Shown here piece after piece: positions 54,416-63,512 of a stretch of DNA of 64,000 bases. The stretch spans positions 310,001-374,000 of the forward strand of contig JABCZI010000001.1 in assembly GCA_013289765.1 (NCBI GenBank). The letters run 5' to 3'. The translations under genes and the position numbers were made by a program. Each line of letters begins with the position of its first letter. The first letter of the stretch is position 1. This stretch comes from Acidobacteriota bacterium (GTDB lineage: Bacteria; Acidobacteriota; Terriglobia; Terriglobales; Acidobacteriaceae). The notes under the pieces are model-generated. The model was not told the origin of the DNA and searched no databases. It saw nothing but the letters and a program-made list of their open reading frames with translations.

Positions 54416-56774
54416 CGACTTCCGTCCTTGCAGAACCTGCGTTGCGTGAATCGTTCTGCGATCCTGCCATTAGCTCACGGTACGCAGCCAGCCAACTTTC
54501 GCGCACGGCGGACCAGCGATAACGACTGGATTCATCGTAGGCATTCGCTGCCAGTCGGGCGGCCAACTCTTGATCTCTTAGCAACCGCAAAATATTCTCC
54601 GCAAGCAACGCGGCGTCACCGGGTGGGGACAGCAATCCTGTCCGCTCGTGATGAACCAGGTAGCTCATTCCTTCAGGAGCAGTGCTCACCACAGGCGTGC
54701 CAGAGGCGAAAGCTTCCAGGATCGAAACCGGCATGTTATCGAGGCTGGATGCGTTCACAAAAATATCTGCCGCCTCGTATACTCTGCCGATTTCCGGCCG
54801 CGCGACCACTCCGAGAAATCGCACGCCCGAGAGATTGCGTTTTTGAACGAGCTCGCGAATCTCTCCTTCGATCGGGCCGCCGCCGGCCAGATCGAGGCGG
54901 GCCTCGGGATACACTTTCTGAACGCTCTCGAAAGCTTGCACTACTAAGTCGACGCGGTAGTAAGGATGGAAGCCGCGCGTGCACACCAGATGAGGACGAA
55001 GCGGCTTCCGCTGTCTGAAGAAAAACTGCGAAAGGTCAAAGATGTTCGGTACGACTTCCGCCTTCAGGCCAAACTCGGCGAATACGTCTACCAAATAGCC
55101 CGACGGGACCACGATCACGTCCATCCGACGAAGAATAGAAGAAGCAGTGCGAAACCTGCGCAAGTGATCCCGAGCCTCACCGCTGTGATAGTGGAGCAAT
55201 ACTTTTGTTTTTCTCAGGCGCGCCACCAGCCATGCGGGAACTGGCGCGATCAAAAACGACCAGTACGATGCGGAAAAAACATGCGCGATGTCAGCCTCCT
55301 TCAGTCCGCGCCACAGTGCGAGCGCATATAAGGGCTCTCGCACCAGGGTTCGCAGAACTGGAATCTTTTCCGCCCACTTGAGGCCAAGCGGAAATGGAGG
55401 GTCGATGGGTATGAGCTCAGCCAAGACGTCAGCGTCATTCTGCCAATGCTTTAACAGCAAGTCGGCTTGAACGGATTGGCCGCCTACGTAGCGCAGCGAG
55501 GCTGCCACTATGGTCACGCGCAAAGGCCTGTGGAAACTTGCTTCGCCAACGCGCGTATTCGATGATTTCGAGCGCCAGCCTTTTTTATCGAGCAGTTCCG
55601 CATAGAGGCCGTCGTATTGTTGGCGCATTCGTTCGATCGCAAAATTCTCGTGCGCGAAGATTTTCGCACTTCGCCCCATAGCTTCACGTAGCGGCGCGTC
55701 ACCGGCGATCTTCAGCAACGCCTGTTCGAGAGCTTCCTCGTTCTCCGGCGGGAGCAGAATTCCTCGGTCGTCAGAAATCAGTTCTGCGTTGCCACCCACG
55801 TCGTTGGCGATCACGGGCACACCGGCCGCCATCGACTCGAGAATGGCATTGGAAAGACTTTCTGAAGCTGACGGCAGTACAGTCGCATCCAGAGAAGCAA
55901 GGATTGCCGGGATATCTCGCCGGTCGCCTAGAAATTGCACCATATCGCTGATGCCCAATTCCTCTGCCTTGCGCTCCAACTCCGGTCGCAGTGGTCCATC
56001 TCCGACAAAAACGATCTCACAATTCTTGAGCCGGTTTTTCAGGCGAGCCGCGACCCTCAGTACAATCTGATGATTCTTGGAGCGCGCATTCATGCGCGCG
56101 ATCATTCCCACTCTGAAAACGCCGGGGCGCCGCGGCGTCACGGGCACAGTCTGAGCGAAAGCCGCAGGCGGGAGACCATTGCCGATTACTCGTAATTTGT
56201 CTGCCCGCAGTCCCTGCATGCGCAGACCCTCCGCTGCTGCCTTCGAATTGCAGATCACACAATCCGCCCATCGGAACATCGCAAGCTGAGCGCGACGTTG
56301 ATTGGGAGTAAGCAGGTCGCCTAATTGGCGCTGGCTTCCAATTACCACCGGCGTACGCGCCAGCTTGGCGGATGGAATCAACGCCAGGTTGGTGTAGTAA
56401 TCGAAGGCATGGGCAATGTCAATGTCAGATCCTCGCAAGTAGTTTGCCAGACAGTAGCGCATGCGCATCGACTGCAAGCGATACAGGCTGCCTCCCAGAT
56501 CAAAATGTTCTACCGGTCCAATATCCTTTTGCAGAGGTCCATTAGTTTGCAGGCAGCCTAACTGAATACGGTACATTCCGGGATGCAAAGCGCGTGCCAA
56601 CTCAACAAACTGCCGTTCGCTTCCGCCCGTCTGGAAGCTATTCGTCATCAGAAAAACTCCGGGCGCACGGGCCGCCGAAGCGGTTACCGCTTGGCCGAAA
56701 CCGGATTCACTCTGCGGCTCCGAATTCAGCCGGTCGGATTTCGATCCGCAAATTTGCGAAGCCTCCGGCTTCAC
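54399..56774 (-). CDS. Tandem GT4-GT4 glycosyltransferase fusion
   Basis: A 791-residue protein carries two complete GT-B glycosyltransferase units. The first (about 36-395) has GVFLMTNSFQTGGSERQFVE and the donor-site block SASESLSNAILESMAAGVPV; the second (about 415-775) has RVTIVAASLRYVGGQSVQAD and SLDNMPVSILEAFASGTPVV. Such fusions may add two successive sugars. The GTG start overlaps the stop of the AsnB-like copy 2 as GTGA, with GGAGG 6 bases before it. I see no frameshift joining the parts. Confidence 0.88.
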   Translation of the reverse strand: MKPEASQICGSKSDRLNSEPQSESGFGQAVTASAARAPGVFLMTNSFQTGGSERQFVELARALHPGMYRIQLGCLQTNGPLQKDIGPVEHFDLGGSLYRLQSMRMRYCLANYLRGSDIDIAHAFDYYTNLALIPSAKLARTPVVIGSQRQLGDLLTPNQRRAQLAMFRWADCVICNSKAAAEGLRMQGLRADKLRVIGNGLPPAAFAQTVPVTPRRPGVFRVGMIARMNARSKNHQIVLRVAARLKNRLKNCEIVFVGDGPLRPELERKAEELGISDMVQFLGDRRDIPAILASLDATVLPSASESLSNAILESMAAGVPVIANDVGGNAELISDDRGILLPPENEEALEQALLKIAGDAPLREAMGRSAKIFAHENFAIERMRQQYDGLYAELLDKKGWRSKSSNTRVGEASFHRPLRVTIVAASLRYVGGQSVQADLLLKHWQNDADVLAELIPIDPPFPLGLKWAEKIPVLRTLVREPLYALALWRGLKEADIAHVFSASYWSFLIAPVPAWLVARLRKTKVLLHYHSGEARDHLRRFRTASSILRRMDVIVVPSGYLVDVFAEFGLKAEVVPNIFDLSQFFFRQRKPLRPHLVCTRGFHPYYRVDLVVQAFESVQKVYPEARLDLAGGGPIEGEIRELVQKRNLSGVRFLGVVARPEIGRVYEAADIFVNASSLDNMPVSILEAFASGTPVVSTAPEGMSYLVHHERTGLLSPPGDAALLAENILRLLRDQELAARLAANAYDESSRYRWSAVRESWLAAYRELMAGSQNDSRNAGSARTEVDAGEI

Positions 56775-58708
56775 GCGCTGCCTCCACTCACCGGAACCAC
56801 ACTCTCTGCACCACCCACGGAATGCATGGTGTGGATCTTCTCAAGATAATTCCGGTGCCAGAGTTCCAGCATGAGAAGCCGCCAGATTTGCCCAGCATGA
56901 TTGCGACGTCCGCGAAAATGCTCGTCCAGCATCTGCCGAACCGCCGGCGGATTCACATAGCCTCGCTGCAGGGTGCGCGGTTCCAGCAGCGCGCTCACGA
57001 TGAGGTCTTTCAATTCGTGCCGAGTCCAATGCACTAACGGCAATGCAAAACCCTGCTTGGGACGATACAGAGCCTCTCTCGGTACTCCGACCCGCTCAGC
57101 CAATTTTCTCAGGATGTATTTCTGTTCCCTGCCGCGCATTTTCCATTTCGAGGTAAGACCCGTCGCCCACTCTATAAAAATGTGATCCACCATGGGAGCT
57201 CTGGCTTCGAGCGAAGTCAGCATGCTCATGCGGTCTACTTTAGTAAGAATGTCCGCAGGCAGGTACGTCTTGGAATCGAGATAAAGCAGACGGGTCAGGG
57301 GCTCGCTTGCAGGCGCTCGCTCGATATAATCGCGGAACTGATCGAATGGATCGCGATCGCCTGCAGCGCCCCTCAGAAAATCTTCAGAAAATAAACCCAT
57401 CTGCCGCTGTAATGGCTGTAGCGAAACATCCTCGATATATCGTTCAGGCCAGGGTAGCGCAATACTGTAAGTCAAGCTTCGTCCCGGAATGCTACGCGGA
57501 ACCAGACTGTGTAGTCGCTCACGATAAATGCGGCGCATCCAGTCGGGTATCCATCCGAAAGAATGATCCTGCAAACAGATTCGATAGCGATTGTACCCGG
57601 CAAATATCTCATCGCCAGCATCCCCCGACAATGCGACTGTCACATGCTGACGCGCCAGACACGAAACATAGTAAGTTGGCAGTGCCGATGCATCTCCGAA
57701 CGGCTCCTCCAGTGAATGACTCAGAGTGTCTACCGAGCTCACCACATCGGGCTCAAGAATCAGTTCATGGTGTTCGGTGCTGAATTTCTCCGCCACCATC
57801 CGGGCATAAGGCGTTTCATCAAAATCTTTCTTGCGGAACCCAATCGAAAAGGTTTTTACCGGCTTGGAGCTCAATCGCGCCATGAGCGCCACGATGGTCG
57901 AGGAATCCGCTCCCCCGCTGAGAAATGCGCCCAGCGGAACGTCGGCGATCAGCCGCATTTTCACGGCTTCCTCCAACCGTTGTTCCAACTCTTCCAGGCA
58001 TTCTTCTTCGCTGGCTGGCGAATGTGTGCCGTATTCCGGCAGATCCCAATACTGGCTTACCGACAGCTTGCCATTTTCTAATTCGAGCAAGTGCCCTGGC
58101 GGAAGCTTCTTGATGGCTGAAAAGGAAGTCGCAGGATCAGGAATATACCCGAATTGCACATACTGTCGCAGGGCCTGGCGATCGACCTGCGCGAGTTCTG
58201 GGGCTACCGCGAGGATCGCCTTTATCTCAGAACCGAACAATAGGCGCCTACCGTCGAAAGCATAATGCAGCGGCTTCTCTCCCAGGCGGTCGCGGGCAAT
58301 CAAAACTTTCCTGCTGCGCTCGTCGTACAAAGCAAAGGCAAACATACCGCGCAGTTGATGAACGCAATCGCGGCCCATTTCCTCATAGAGATGGACGATC
58401 ACCTCGGTGTCTGTGTGCGTCGCCAGCCGATGCCCCCGGCTTTGTAGATCGGCACGCAGCTGCGGGAAGTTGTAAATCTCTCCGTTGAAAACCACCCAGA
58501 CCGACCGATCCTCGTTGAACACCGGCTGGTGGCCGGTAGCCAGATCGATGATACTGAGGCGGCGCATCCCAAACCCTACGCCGTCCTTGACGAAAATGCC
58601 TTCGTCATCCGGACCGCGATGGATGATTGCCTGGCACATGCGGTGAACGGCGGCGCTTTCCACTCGTTGGTCGGCAGCCGTGTTGACGATGCCCGCGATT
58701 CCGCACAT
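56771..58708 (-). CDS. Asparagine-synthase-like glutamine amidotransferase, copy 2
   Basis: The 645-residue product begins MCGIAGIV, exposing the N-terminal Cys nucleophile, and has the glutaminase motif VVFNGEIYNF and the synthetase PP-loop FLSGGADSSTIVALM. It is a second AsnB-like enzyme in the locus, on the other strand, coupled by overlap to the tandem glycosyltransferase and, 4 bases upstream, preceded by the deacetylase-like gene. Role as for copy 1; the two differ enough that they may act on different carboxylates. Confidence 0.9.
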   Translation of the reverse strand: MCGIAGIVNTAADQRVESAAVHRMCQAIIHRGPDDEGIFVKDGVGFGMRRLSIIDLATGHQPVFNEDRSVWVVFNGEIYNFPQLRADLQSRGHRLATHTDTEVIVHLYEEMGRDCVHQLRGMFAFALYDERSRKVLIARDRLGEKPLHYAFDGRRLLFGSEIKAILAVAPELAQVDRQALRQYVQFGYIPDPATSFSAIKKLPPGHLLELENGKLSVSQYWDLPEYGTHSPASEEECLEELEQRLEEAVKMRLIADVPLGAFLSGGADSSTIVALMARLSSKPVKTFSIGFRKKDFDETPYARMVAEKFSTEHHELILEPDVVSSVDTLSHSLEEPFGDASALPTYYVSCLARQHVTVALSGDAGDEIFAGYNRYRICLQDHSFGWIPDWMRRIYRERLHSLVPRSIPGRSLTYSIALPWPERYIEDVSLQPLQRQMGLFSEDFLRGAAGDRDPFDQFRDYIERAPASEPLTRLLYLDSKTYLPADILTKVDRMSMLTSLEARAPMVDHIFIEWATGLTSKWKMRGREQKYILRKLAERVGVPREALYRPKQGFALPLVHWTRHELKDLIVSALLEPRTLQRGYVNPPAVRQMLDEHFRGRRNHAGQIWRLLMLELWHRNYLEKIHTMHSVGGAESVVPVSGGSA

Positions 58709-58711
58709 GCG

Positions 58712-59980
58712 CTATCTTCTCACGCTGGTTTGGGAATCGGCGCTTTTCCACGCCACATCCGACAAGTCGCGAGCCAGCTTCAGCCGGTAATCGCGGTAAT
58801 CTCCGGGATTGCCTTCGCGGCCATCGCAGGCCGCCCAAATGATGTTCACCATTTGCCGCGCAGTGACAAAATGAATGATCTCGCGCCGGTCCTGTGCCCC
58901 TTCAGTAAGCTCGCTGAGGAAGCGTTGCATGAATTCGCCCATCACAGACTCTCGTTGATGTGGATCCATACTGTGGCAATGAATTTTGATGAAAAGCCAG
59001 TCGGGTCTACCTTGAACGGAAATTGCAGCCTTCTTCCAAAGCTGGAGGCGCCGCAAACCAGGAGGGTTTGGTCCCGTCAGCGCGGCATTCTCGACACGGG
59101 CGAAGCCGTTCCGCGCCCGCCGGTCAAAATCGAGCATCAACGGACCTTGCACATTAATGGGGAAGACTTGCGGAGAGCGGCCCACCCGCAGATCGCGGCC
59201 TTTGCGATGCGGAGCTCGTGTCTTGAGCTGAAGGCTGCACTCGTAAAGCGAGTTTATCTTTGCGACCTGCGCTGGATGGAATGCCGCGGTCGGCAGCGTG
59301 AAATCGGCGTAGCAGCCTGTGTTCGCGAGAACTTCCATTTCATTGTCGACCCCGCAGGCGTAGCCCCTGGCAGAATTCGCCAGCGTAAAATTTCCGTGAA
59401 CAAACGCGTAACGGGGCTCACTGGAGCCATCCAGGAAACAAAGCGAGCCATGATTCCGCACCAAGGCGTCGCGGAACGCCACAAGTTCGCGGTGAGTATT
59501 TTCGGCAGTGTCGGGCGCATCCATTCCATGATGTAAATGGATTTCAAGTTCACCCCATCCGGAATGGCAGTGCCCGGCGAGACGATCTACTAAATTTCGG
59601 TCGTACTGCTCGGCCGGATAAAAATAGGTGTGCGCAAACCTTTGACCTTCGTGATCGCGCCATTGATCGACCGCACGCGGATATTCGGCACACCAGTGTT
59701 CTACTCGGCGCTCCTGTTCAGAGTAGAGGGCGCGGCCCCGGCCGCCTTGTGGCGTGATTGCCGGCTCAAAATGGTCGGCGAGCGCAAAGATCAGATGCAC
59801 TTTCCCGCTGGGAGTTGAGCGAGTAAGTCTCTGCCAGGCATAACTCGGAAGCCATCGCCCGTACGCGAGTTTACTGAACCAGCGCATCCCTATTCCGGAC
59901 GCCTCCGCACGCGCGGCTGCAGCCTTCGGAATAGGTTTGCCTGCGCTGACATTGGCCGCCCGATTTTTGGTTTTGCTCAT
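58712..59980 (-). CDS. Deacetylase-like protein of uncertain family
   Basis: I do not recognise a named family with certainty. The 422-residue product has a Lys/Ala-rich start, no clear signal peptide, and then motifs like those of a NodB-type barrel: LIFALADHFEPAI near 62-74, FAHTYFYPAEQY, LEIHLHHGMD, and FVHGNFTLAN, with several His and Asp in places that could bind metal. A conserved-looking SVQGRPDWLFIKIHCHSMD comes later. It precedes AsnB-like copy 2 with 3 bases between, so it is in that operon. A polysaccharide deacetylase-like role is plausible. Confidence 0.6.
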   Translation of the reverse strand: MSKTKNRAANVSAGKPIPKAAAARAEASGIGMRWFSKLAYGRWLPSYAWQRLTRSTPSGKVHLIFALADHFEPAITPQGGRGRALYSEQERRVEHWCAEYPRAVDQWRDHEGQRFAHTYFYPAEQYDRNLVDRLAGHCHSGWGELEIHLHHGMDAPDTAENTHRELVAFRDALVRNHGSLCFLDGSSEPRYAFVHGNFTLANSARGYACGVDNEMEVLANTGCYADFTLPTAAFHPAQVAKINSLYECSLQLKTRAPHRKGRDLRVGRSPQVFPINVQGPLMLDFDRRARNGFARVENAALTGPNPPGLRRLQLWKKAAISVQGRPDWLFIKIHCHSMDPHQRESVMGEFMQRFLSELTEGAQDRREIIHFVTARQMVNIIWAACDGREGNPGDYRDYRLKLARDLSDVAWKSADSQTSVRR

Positions 59981-60051
59981 CGCACTTTGCCGCCGCTTAA
60001 GTTTACCGGCAGTGTCGAGAGCCGGACCCTGCTTTTCAGGTCAGAATAAAA

Positions 60052-61026
60052 TCATGACAAGGGTTTTCGGCCGTTCACCGCGATAGGTTCCTCCACCACA
60101 CGGAGGTCCTCCATGTCGCAGCTCTCAAACCATCGGAAAACTTCTTCATATGAATGCTTCGACTGATACCACGGCGAGTACCAGTCAAAAGTATCCAGCA
60201 CGCGCCACTCGGCATCTTTGTTGAACGACATTGGGATCAGCCAAGCCACCGCTGCACTGGCCGGCCTGCCGACAAGCGGAATCTTCCTCAACACCTGATG
60301 CACGCCGTAGAGTGGGATTACCCCATAGCAAAGCTTGTAAAGCAATTTCTGCGGCATCCTCCGGGTCACTCTGCGGTAGACGTCGCTCATCCGGTACCAG
60401 GGGTTATAGGAACTGTAGAGCCAGACGGCAAGGCGGCCGCCGGGCTTCAGCAGTCGGGGCAAAACTTTAACCGCCTGCTCGCAACTTGGGGTATGGTGCA
60501 GTACTCCGATGCTGTAAATAAAATCGAAACTGTTTTCGGCAAACGGCAGTTGAAAAACATCCGCCTGGAAGATGGCAGCGTCGCGATCTTCAAGGTTCTG
60601 GGCTGCGACCTCGGAGGCAACGCTCAGATCGATGCCCACCACCTGTGCGCCCCAGCGCGTCGCCACTTCCGCGAACCGTCCCATGCCGCAACCAACATCC
60701 AGCACCAGTTTGCCAGCCAGGTCTTCAGGTCGAAATCCAGTGCGCTGGCGAAACGCATTCTCGGAGCGTTGGCTGTTGGCATTGTCCAACTGGGTCCGCG
60801 CATGGATTTTCCATTGAAATCCAAAACTACCGGCATAATTCTGCGCATCCACAAATCGAATTACGCCGTTCAGTTCGGGGTACTGCTTCCCGCAGTTCGA
60901 ACACACCAATTCACCGGCACGCTGATCTAGCCTGCTTCGACAAGCCAGGCAGCGCAGAATGTCCAGCACTTCGCTAGCGAGTCCAGACGATTTCGCGTTC
61001 GTCTTTTGCACCGTCTCTAAATTCAC
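60052..61026 (-). CDS. Class I methyltransferase with N-terminal zinc ribbon
   Basis: The 324-residue product has a Trm112-like zinc ribbon at about 24-55 (LRCLACRSRLDQ then CSNCGKQYPELNGVIRF), followed by a SAM-binding methyltransferase domain (KLVLDVGCGMGRFAEVATR, then IYSIGVLHHTP). The C-terminal third is hydrophobic and aromatic. I start at GTG 61026 because GGGAGG lies 5 bases before it; ATG 61050 and 61104 exist upstream. It overlaps the polymerase-like gene by about 53 bases. It probably methylates a lipid-linked sugar. Confidence 0.82.
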   Translation of the reverse strand: MNLETVQKTNAKSSGLASEVLDILRCLACRSRLDQRAGELVCSNCGKQYPELNGVIRFVDAQNYAGSFGFQWKIHARTQLDNANSQRSENAFRQRTGFRPEDLAGKLVLDVGCGMGRFAEVATRWGAQVVGIDLSVASEVAAQNLEDRDAAIFQADVFQLPFAENSFDFIYSIGVLHHTPSCEQAVKVLPRLLKPGGRLAVWLYSSYNPWYRMSDVYRRVTRRMPQKLLYKLCYGVIPLYGVHQVLRKIPLVGRPASAAVAWLIPMSFNKDAEWRVLDTFDWYSPWYQSKHSYEEVFRWFESCDMEDLRVVEEPIAVNGRKPLS

Positions 61027-62317
61027 GTCTACCTCCCGTTCTGAGCTCATCCTTCGGGAAACCTTTCGCGTCCTGAGGCAGGCTCGCGATCTGGTAAACC
61101 GCACAGACGTAGCCCACCATGAAATAGGGGAAGAGACTATATTCCGTCGAGGAAAATAAAGCCCCCGCCAGGTAAGCCGCCATCGCCGCCCACAGAGCGC
61201 TGGTCCATAAGCGTATGTCTTCGCTCGATTGATAGCCGGGTAAGCTTCGCACTCGCCTTATCTTGCGCATCGTGAGCGTAAGCAATAGCAGAAAGAGGAA
61301 AAGACCGGGCAGACCCGTCTCCGCTCCCAACTCCGTGTAGGTGTTGTGAGCCACGCGCCAAGTCAGCGTATAACTGGAAAAATTTCCCGGACCAATGCCG
61401 AGCAGGGGATGGTGAACCATAATCGTCAGGCTGTCCATCAGTAGTTCCTGGCGCGCTTCGAGCGACCCCCTGTCACCGGAGCCTTCGATATTGCCGCGGA
61501 CCATGCTTTCGATGCGTGTCAAATAGTTCGGAGTCGCCAGGACGACGCCAACTGCAACGATGCCCATGAAGACCGCAGCGACCAATACGGCCCTGCGCTT
61601 TCCTCGAACTCCAAATTCCCAAACACAAACTGCTATGGTCACCACCATCGCAATCAAGCCACTACGGGAATACGTGGCAACGATCGCCAAAGACATGAAG
61701 AGAAGAGCGACCGCCCAAAACGCCTTTGTGACCGGTTTTGTCGCCGAAAAAAAGAAAGCAACGCACAACGGAAAAGTAATAGCGACGTTGATCGCCAACT
61801 CATTGGGATTTTCCAGAATGCCTTTCTGGATGCCCACCAGTCTGCCGGATTCCGTATGGTGCACAACCAAGGAAACGATCGCCACCAGAGCGATCGTCCA
61901 GGCCTGAATCGCAAGCAACTTCCGGACTTCTTTGACCGACGTCGCTCCCATGTAGATGAGGATCGCTACGATAACGCCCTTAGAGAATCGGTTGACCACC
62001 GCGTCGTAAGCGCCGAATCGCCACGATGCAAATGCAACACACAGGAGCATATGCGCCAGAAGCAGGAGCAAAACCTTGAGTTCGATGGTGAGCTTGTTGC
62101 GGCGAGTGGCCGGAACCGCGAAAATCAGCGCCAGCAAAGCGATCGCGCCCGTAACTTTCCCGATCGGAATGACGTCGAGCCCGGGAATAAAATCTTCCGG
62201 TCGAACGAAATAAATAAACGAGAAGAGAACGAGGGCATAATAGGCTAGAGTGCTTCGCGTCTGGCGCGAGGGCGCCCATTTCCGAGCCGGTTCTATTCTC
62301 GGTGCGTTGTGGTTCAT
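60974..62317 (-). CDS. O-antigen ligase/polymerase-like membrane protein
   Basis: The 447-residue product has about 10-12 hydrophobic helices and a large periplasmic loop with HHPLLGIGPGNFSSYTLTWR and VAHNTYTELGAETGLPGLFL, characteristic of the Wzy_C/O-antigen ligase superfamily. It may polymerise repeat units or ligate the polymer. GGAG lies 5 bases before the ATG. The 70 bases upstream are non-coding; the GT2 gene precedes it on the same strand. Confidence 0.88.
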   Translation of the reverse strand: MNHNAPRIEPARKWAPSRQTRSTLAYYALVLFSFIYFVRPEDFIPGLDVIPIGKVTGAIALLALIFAVPATRRNKLTIELKVLLLLLAHMLLCVAFASWRFGAYDAVVNRFSKGVIVAILIYMGATSVKEVRKLLAIQAWTIALVAIVSLVVHHTESGRLVGIQKGILENPNELAINVAITFPLCVAFFFSATKPVTKAFWAVALLFMSLAIVATYSRSGLIAMVVTIAVCVWEFGVRGKRRAVLVAAVFMGIVAVGVVLATPNYLTRIESMVRGNIEGSGDRGSLEARQELLMDSLTIMVHHPLLGIGPGNFSSYTLTWRVAHNTYTELGAETGLPGLFLFLLLLTLTMRKIRRVRSLPGYQSSEDIRLWTSALWAAMAAYLAGALFSSTEYSLFPYFMVGYVCAVYQIASLPQDAKGFPKDELRTGGRREFRDGAKDEREIVWTR

Positions 62318-62387
62318 TTCTGCTCCGACTTTGCCGACGAACGTAGTTTTGCGGAATTAGCCAATTCGCACATGGGCCAAATCATTC

Positions 62388-63512
62388 TCATCGACTCCAG
62401 ACGGGTTTTCGTCCGGCCACAAAATTAGCGAACGCTACCACTGCCGCTGTGTTCAGCAGCAAGAAGGTCGCGGCCGCATCGCCCGCGCCTGCTATGATGC
62501 TCGGCTTCGGCAATCGGACTAGAGCCAACAGGCCCAGCGCGTAGAAAGCCAACTGCAAAACCAGTGCTGCCCGGTAAACAACGCCGTTCAGCCACAAAGA
62601 AGCGACCAGCATTGCCGTGAGCGCAAAAGGAACTGCCAGACGCAGCAACTTGTGACTGACGAACCGCCACAACAACGGATTGCGGCTGGTTATAAGCCAC
62701 GGAGCGAGTTGCATCAGTTGATAATTTCCACTCAACGTTCGCACCTTGCGCGAGAATTCGGGGCCGCCACCGAGGTTCGGACTATCCCACGCGCGCGCCC
62801 TGCCGTCGAAGATCACACGTTTTTCCTGCCGTGCCACGTGCATCGGAATGTAAACATCATCCAGAATGGTCCCCTCGGGCACTGGAACCAGCAAATTTCG
62901 CCGCACCGCGTAAAGAGCGCCGGTCGACCCAACCACCGAACCTGACGCCGACTCCAGTTCGCGAATCTTTTTTTCGATTCTCCAGTACAGGCCCATTCCT
63001 CTGTATGCTTCACCCGATTCGGGATTACCCAGCATCAGCGCTCCGCTCACGCAACCTACTTGCGGGTCTGCGAAGTTTTCCACCAGCAGGCGGACGGCGC
63101 CAGACTCGATTTTCTGCCGTGCATCGGTGAAGACAACCACATCGCCCGCAGCCAGCGAGGTCGCGTCATTCAATCCGGAGGCTTTGCCGCGGGACAACTG
63201 GTTCATCACAACCTGCACTCGCGGATCTTCCGCGTGCTGCCGCAGAATAGCGTCCGTGCGATCTGTCGATCCATCCGAGACCACCACAATCTGGTAGAGC
63301 GCCTGCGGATAGTCCAGTTCCAGCAGGTTTCGCAGTTTTGCCTCAATCCACTGCTCTTCGTTGCGGACAACCATTACGATGGAAATAAAGAGTTGTTGCT
63401 GGGAGCGGAGTACCGGCCAGGGCCGAATACGGGCTCGCAACCACAACCAGCCCATGTAACCCGCGTAGGTATAGGCGATAAGAAGAGCGGAGGCCCAGAA
63501 CACCCAGGTCAT
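62388..63512 (-). CDS. Glycosyltransferase family 2 with C-terminal membrane helices
   Basis: The 374-residue protein has an N-terminal membrane segment, then a GT-A domain with SIVMVVRNEEQWIEAKLRN, VVSDGSTDRTDAIL, VVFTDARQKIE (metal site) and GTILDDVYIPMHVARQEKR, then three or four hydrophobic helices at the C-terminal end. Family members extend polysaccharide or make processive chains. The ATG is coupled by a 4-base overlap (ATGA) to the sugar transferase that lies partly outside the window; GGGGAG lies 4 bases before it. Confidence 0.88.
   Translation of the reverse strand: MTWVFWASALLIAYTYAGYMGWLWLRARIRPWPVLRSQQQLFISIVMVVRNEEQWIEAKLRNLLELDYPQALYQIVVVSDGSTDRTDAILRQHAEDPRVQVVMNQLSRGKASGLNDATSLAAGDVVVFTDARQKIESGAVRLLVENFADPQVGCVSGALMLGNPESGEAYRGMGLYWRIEKKIRELESASGSVVGSTGALYAVRRNLLVPVPEGTILDDVYIPMHVARQEKRVIFDGRARAWDSPNLGGGPEFSRKVRTLSGNYQLMQLAPWLITSRNPLLWRFVSHKLLRLAVPFALTAMLVASLWLNGVVYRAALVLQLAFYALGLLALVRLPKPSIIAGAGDAAATFLLLNTAAVVAFANFVAGRKPVWSR

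Noticed and set aside
58529..59536. Plus-strand open frame of 335 codons across the amidotransferase and deacetylase-like genes
   Set aside because: It spans two minus-strand genes in antisense and shows no family motifs.
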